From assembly GCA_902766515.1 (NCBI GenBank), contig CACXEB010000228.1, positions 1 to 22,237 on the forward strand: a DNA stretch of 22,237 nt, written 5' to 3'. The number at the start of each line of letters is the position of its first letter. Position 1 is the stretch's first letter. Source of the DNA: an uncultured Eubacteriales bacterium (GTDB lineage Bacteria; Bacillota_A; Clostridia; Christensenellales; Aristaeellaceae). Positions 21,984 through 22,237 of the stretch are shown here, in pieces. Under the pieces are notes generated by a model, which saw only the letters and a program-made list of their open reading frames with translations, did no database searches and had not been told where the DNA came from. The translations under genes were made by a program, and so were the position numbers.

Positions 21984-22237
21984 AAAGGAGATAAGAGGAA
22001 TAGCCAAAGACGAATGAAGAAGCACCTTCTGCGATCCATCCCCGCCGTCCAGTGACGTCCCCACCCGCCCTCCCGCATTCGCGGGAGGCCGCAGGCCGAA
22101 CCGTCGTCATTTTCCCCAGCTGTCCACCTCCACAGCCCCGCGGCGTCCCCCCCTGTCCTCTGCGGCACGGAATCCCGGAGTCCGCCGGTTCACCCGGCGG
22201 ATGAGGCCGAAGGCCGAAACCCGCAGGGCGATGGGAT
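21984..22237. other. Non-coding GC-rich region with two hairpin-plus-repeat units
   Basis: No gene is supported here. Two similar arrangements occur. An 8-bp hairpin (22069-22076 with 22081-22088) is overlapped by AGGCCGCAGGCCGAA (22086-22100). A 7-bp hairpin (22182-22188 with 22194-22200) is followed by AGGCCGAAGGCCGAA (22204-22218). The two 15-mers match at 14 positions and are 118 bases apart. This may be an intergenic repeat family or part of a structured RNA continuing past the window edge. Confidence 0.4.

Noticed and set aside
22013..22055. Short plus-strand ORF beginning MKKHLLRS
   Set aside because: Thirteen codons only; the AAAGGAG upstream is over 20 bases from the ATG, and no promoter is clear.
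22100..22237. RNase P RNA, tmRNA or SRP RNA at the right edge
   Set aside because: None of their conserved sequence blocks could be found on either strand.

Overview
The window is GC-rich, gene-dense bacterial chromosome. No rRNA, tRNA, CRISPR array, phage gene or insertion sequence was recognised. The gene content points to a high-GC, Gram-positive-type member of the Bacillota, probably a gut-type Clostridia. Indicators are MnmM/YtqB, DUF1934 and DUF896 proteins, a VanW/YoaR-like protein, AGGAGG-type ribosome binding sites and sigma-A-type promoters. Taxonomy below class level is inference.

Left part (1-6100): an mnmM/rluB pair runs leftward from a promoter at 1407-1435 and ends in a strong hairpin at the window edge. 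Divergent from it, a two-gene rightward unit encodes a secreted phosphodiester glycosidase (NAGPA fold) and an Lgt-like membrane protein. Its 3' end overlaps tail-to-tail with a leftward leucine-rich-repeat protein, which in turn overlaps a NudC-like NUDIX hydrolase fused to a GNAT acetyltransferase. That gene diverges from a small helix-hairpin-helix (DUF4332-type) protein through a compact bidirectional promoter. A bidirectional terminator at 6071-6096 closes this part.

Right part (6108-21868): every gene is leftward, in two tightly packed series. Series 1 (21868-16512) has a clear promoter and reads VanW-like protein, TetR regulator, MFS-like/PlsC acyltransferase fusion, dprA. Series 2 starts after a short AT-rich gap with an extended -10 promoter. 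It reads M1-peptidase-like protein without catalytic residues, GT2-GtrA fusion, second phosphodiester glycosidase, second Lgt-like protein, DUF896. After an 80-nt gap it continues with ECF sigma factor, anti-sigma-like protein, DUF1934, an unrecognised 191-aa protein, MBL-fold hydrolase, ABC ATPase and ABC permease. Most junctions are 1-10 nt gaps or 1-8 nt overlaps.

The most interesting theme is cell-surface glycan and lipid biology. A phosphodiester glycosidase + Lgt-like pair occurs twice, once alone and once beside a GT2-GtrA enzyme of the polyprenyl-phosphate-sugar type and a dead M1 peptidase. Several proteins keep a recognisable fold but have lost the family's diagnostic active-site motif: the M1-like protein, the Lgt-like pair, the VanW-like protein and the PlsC-like domain. 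This may be an undescribed envelope-modification system; that functional reading is inference.
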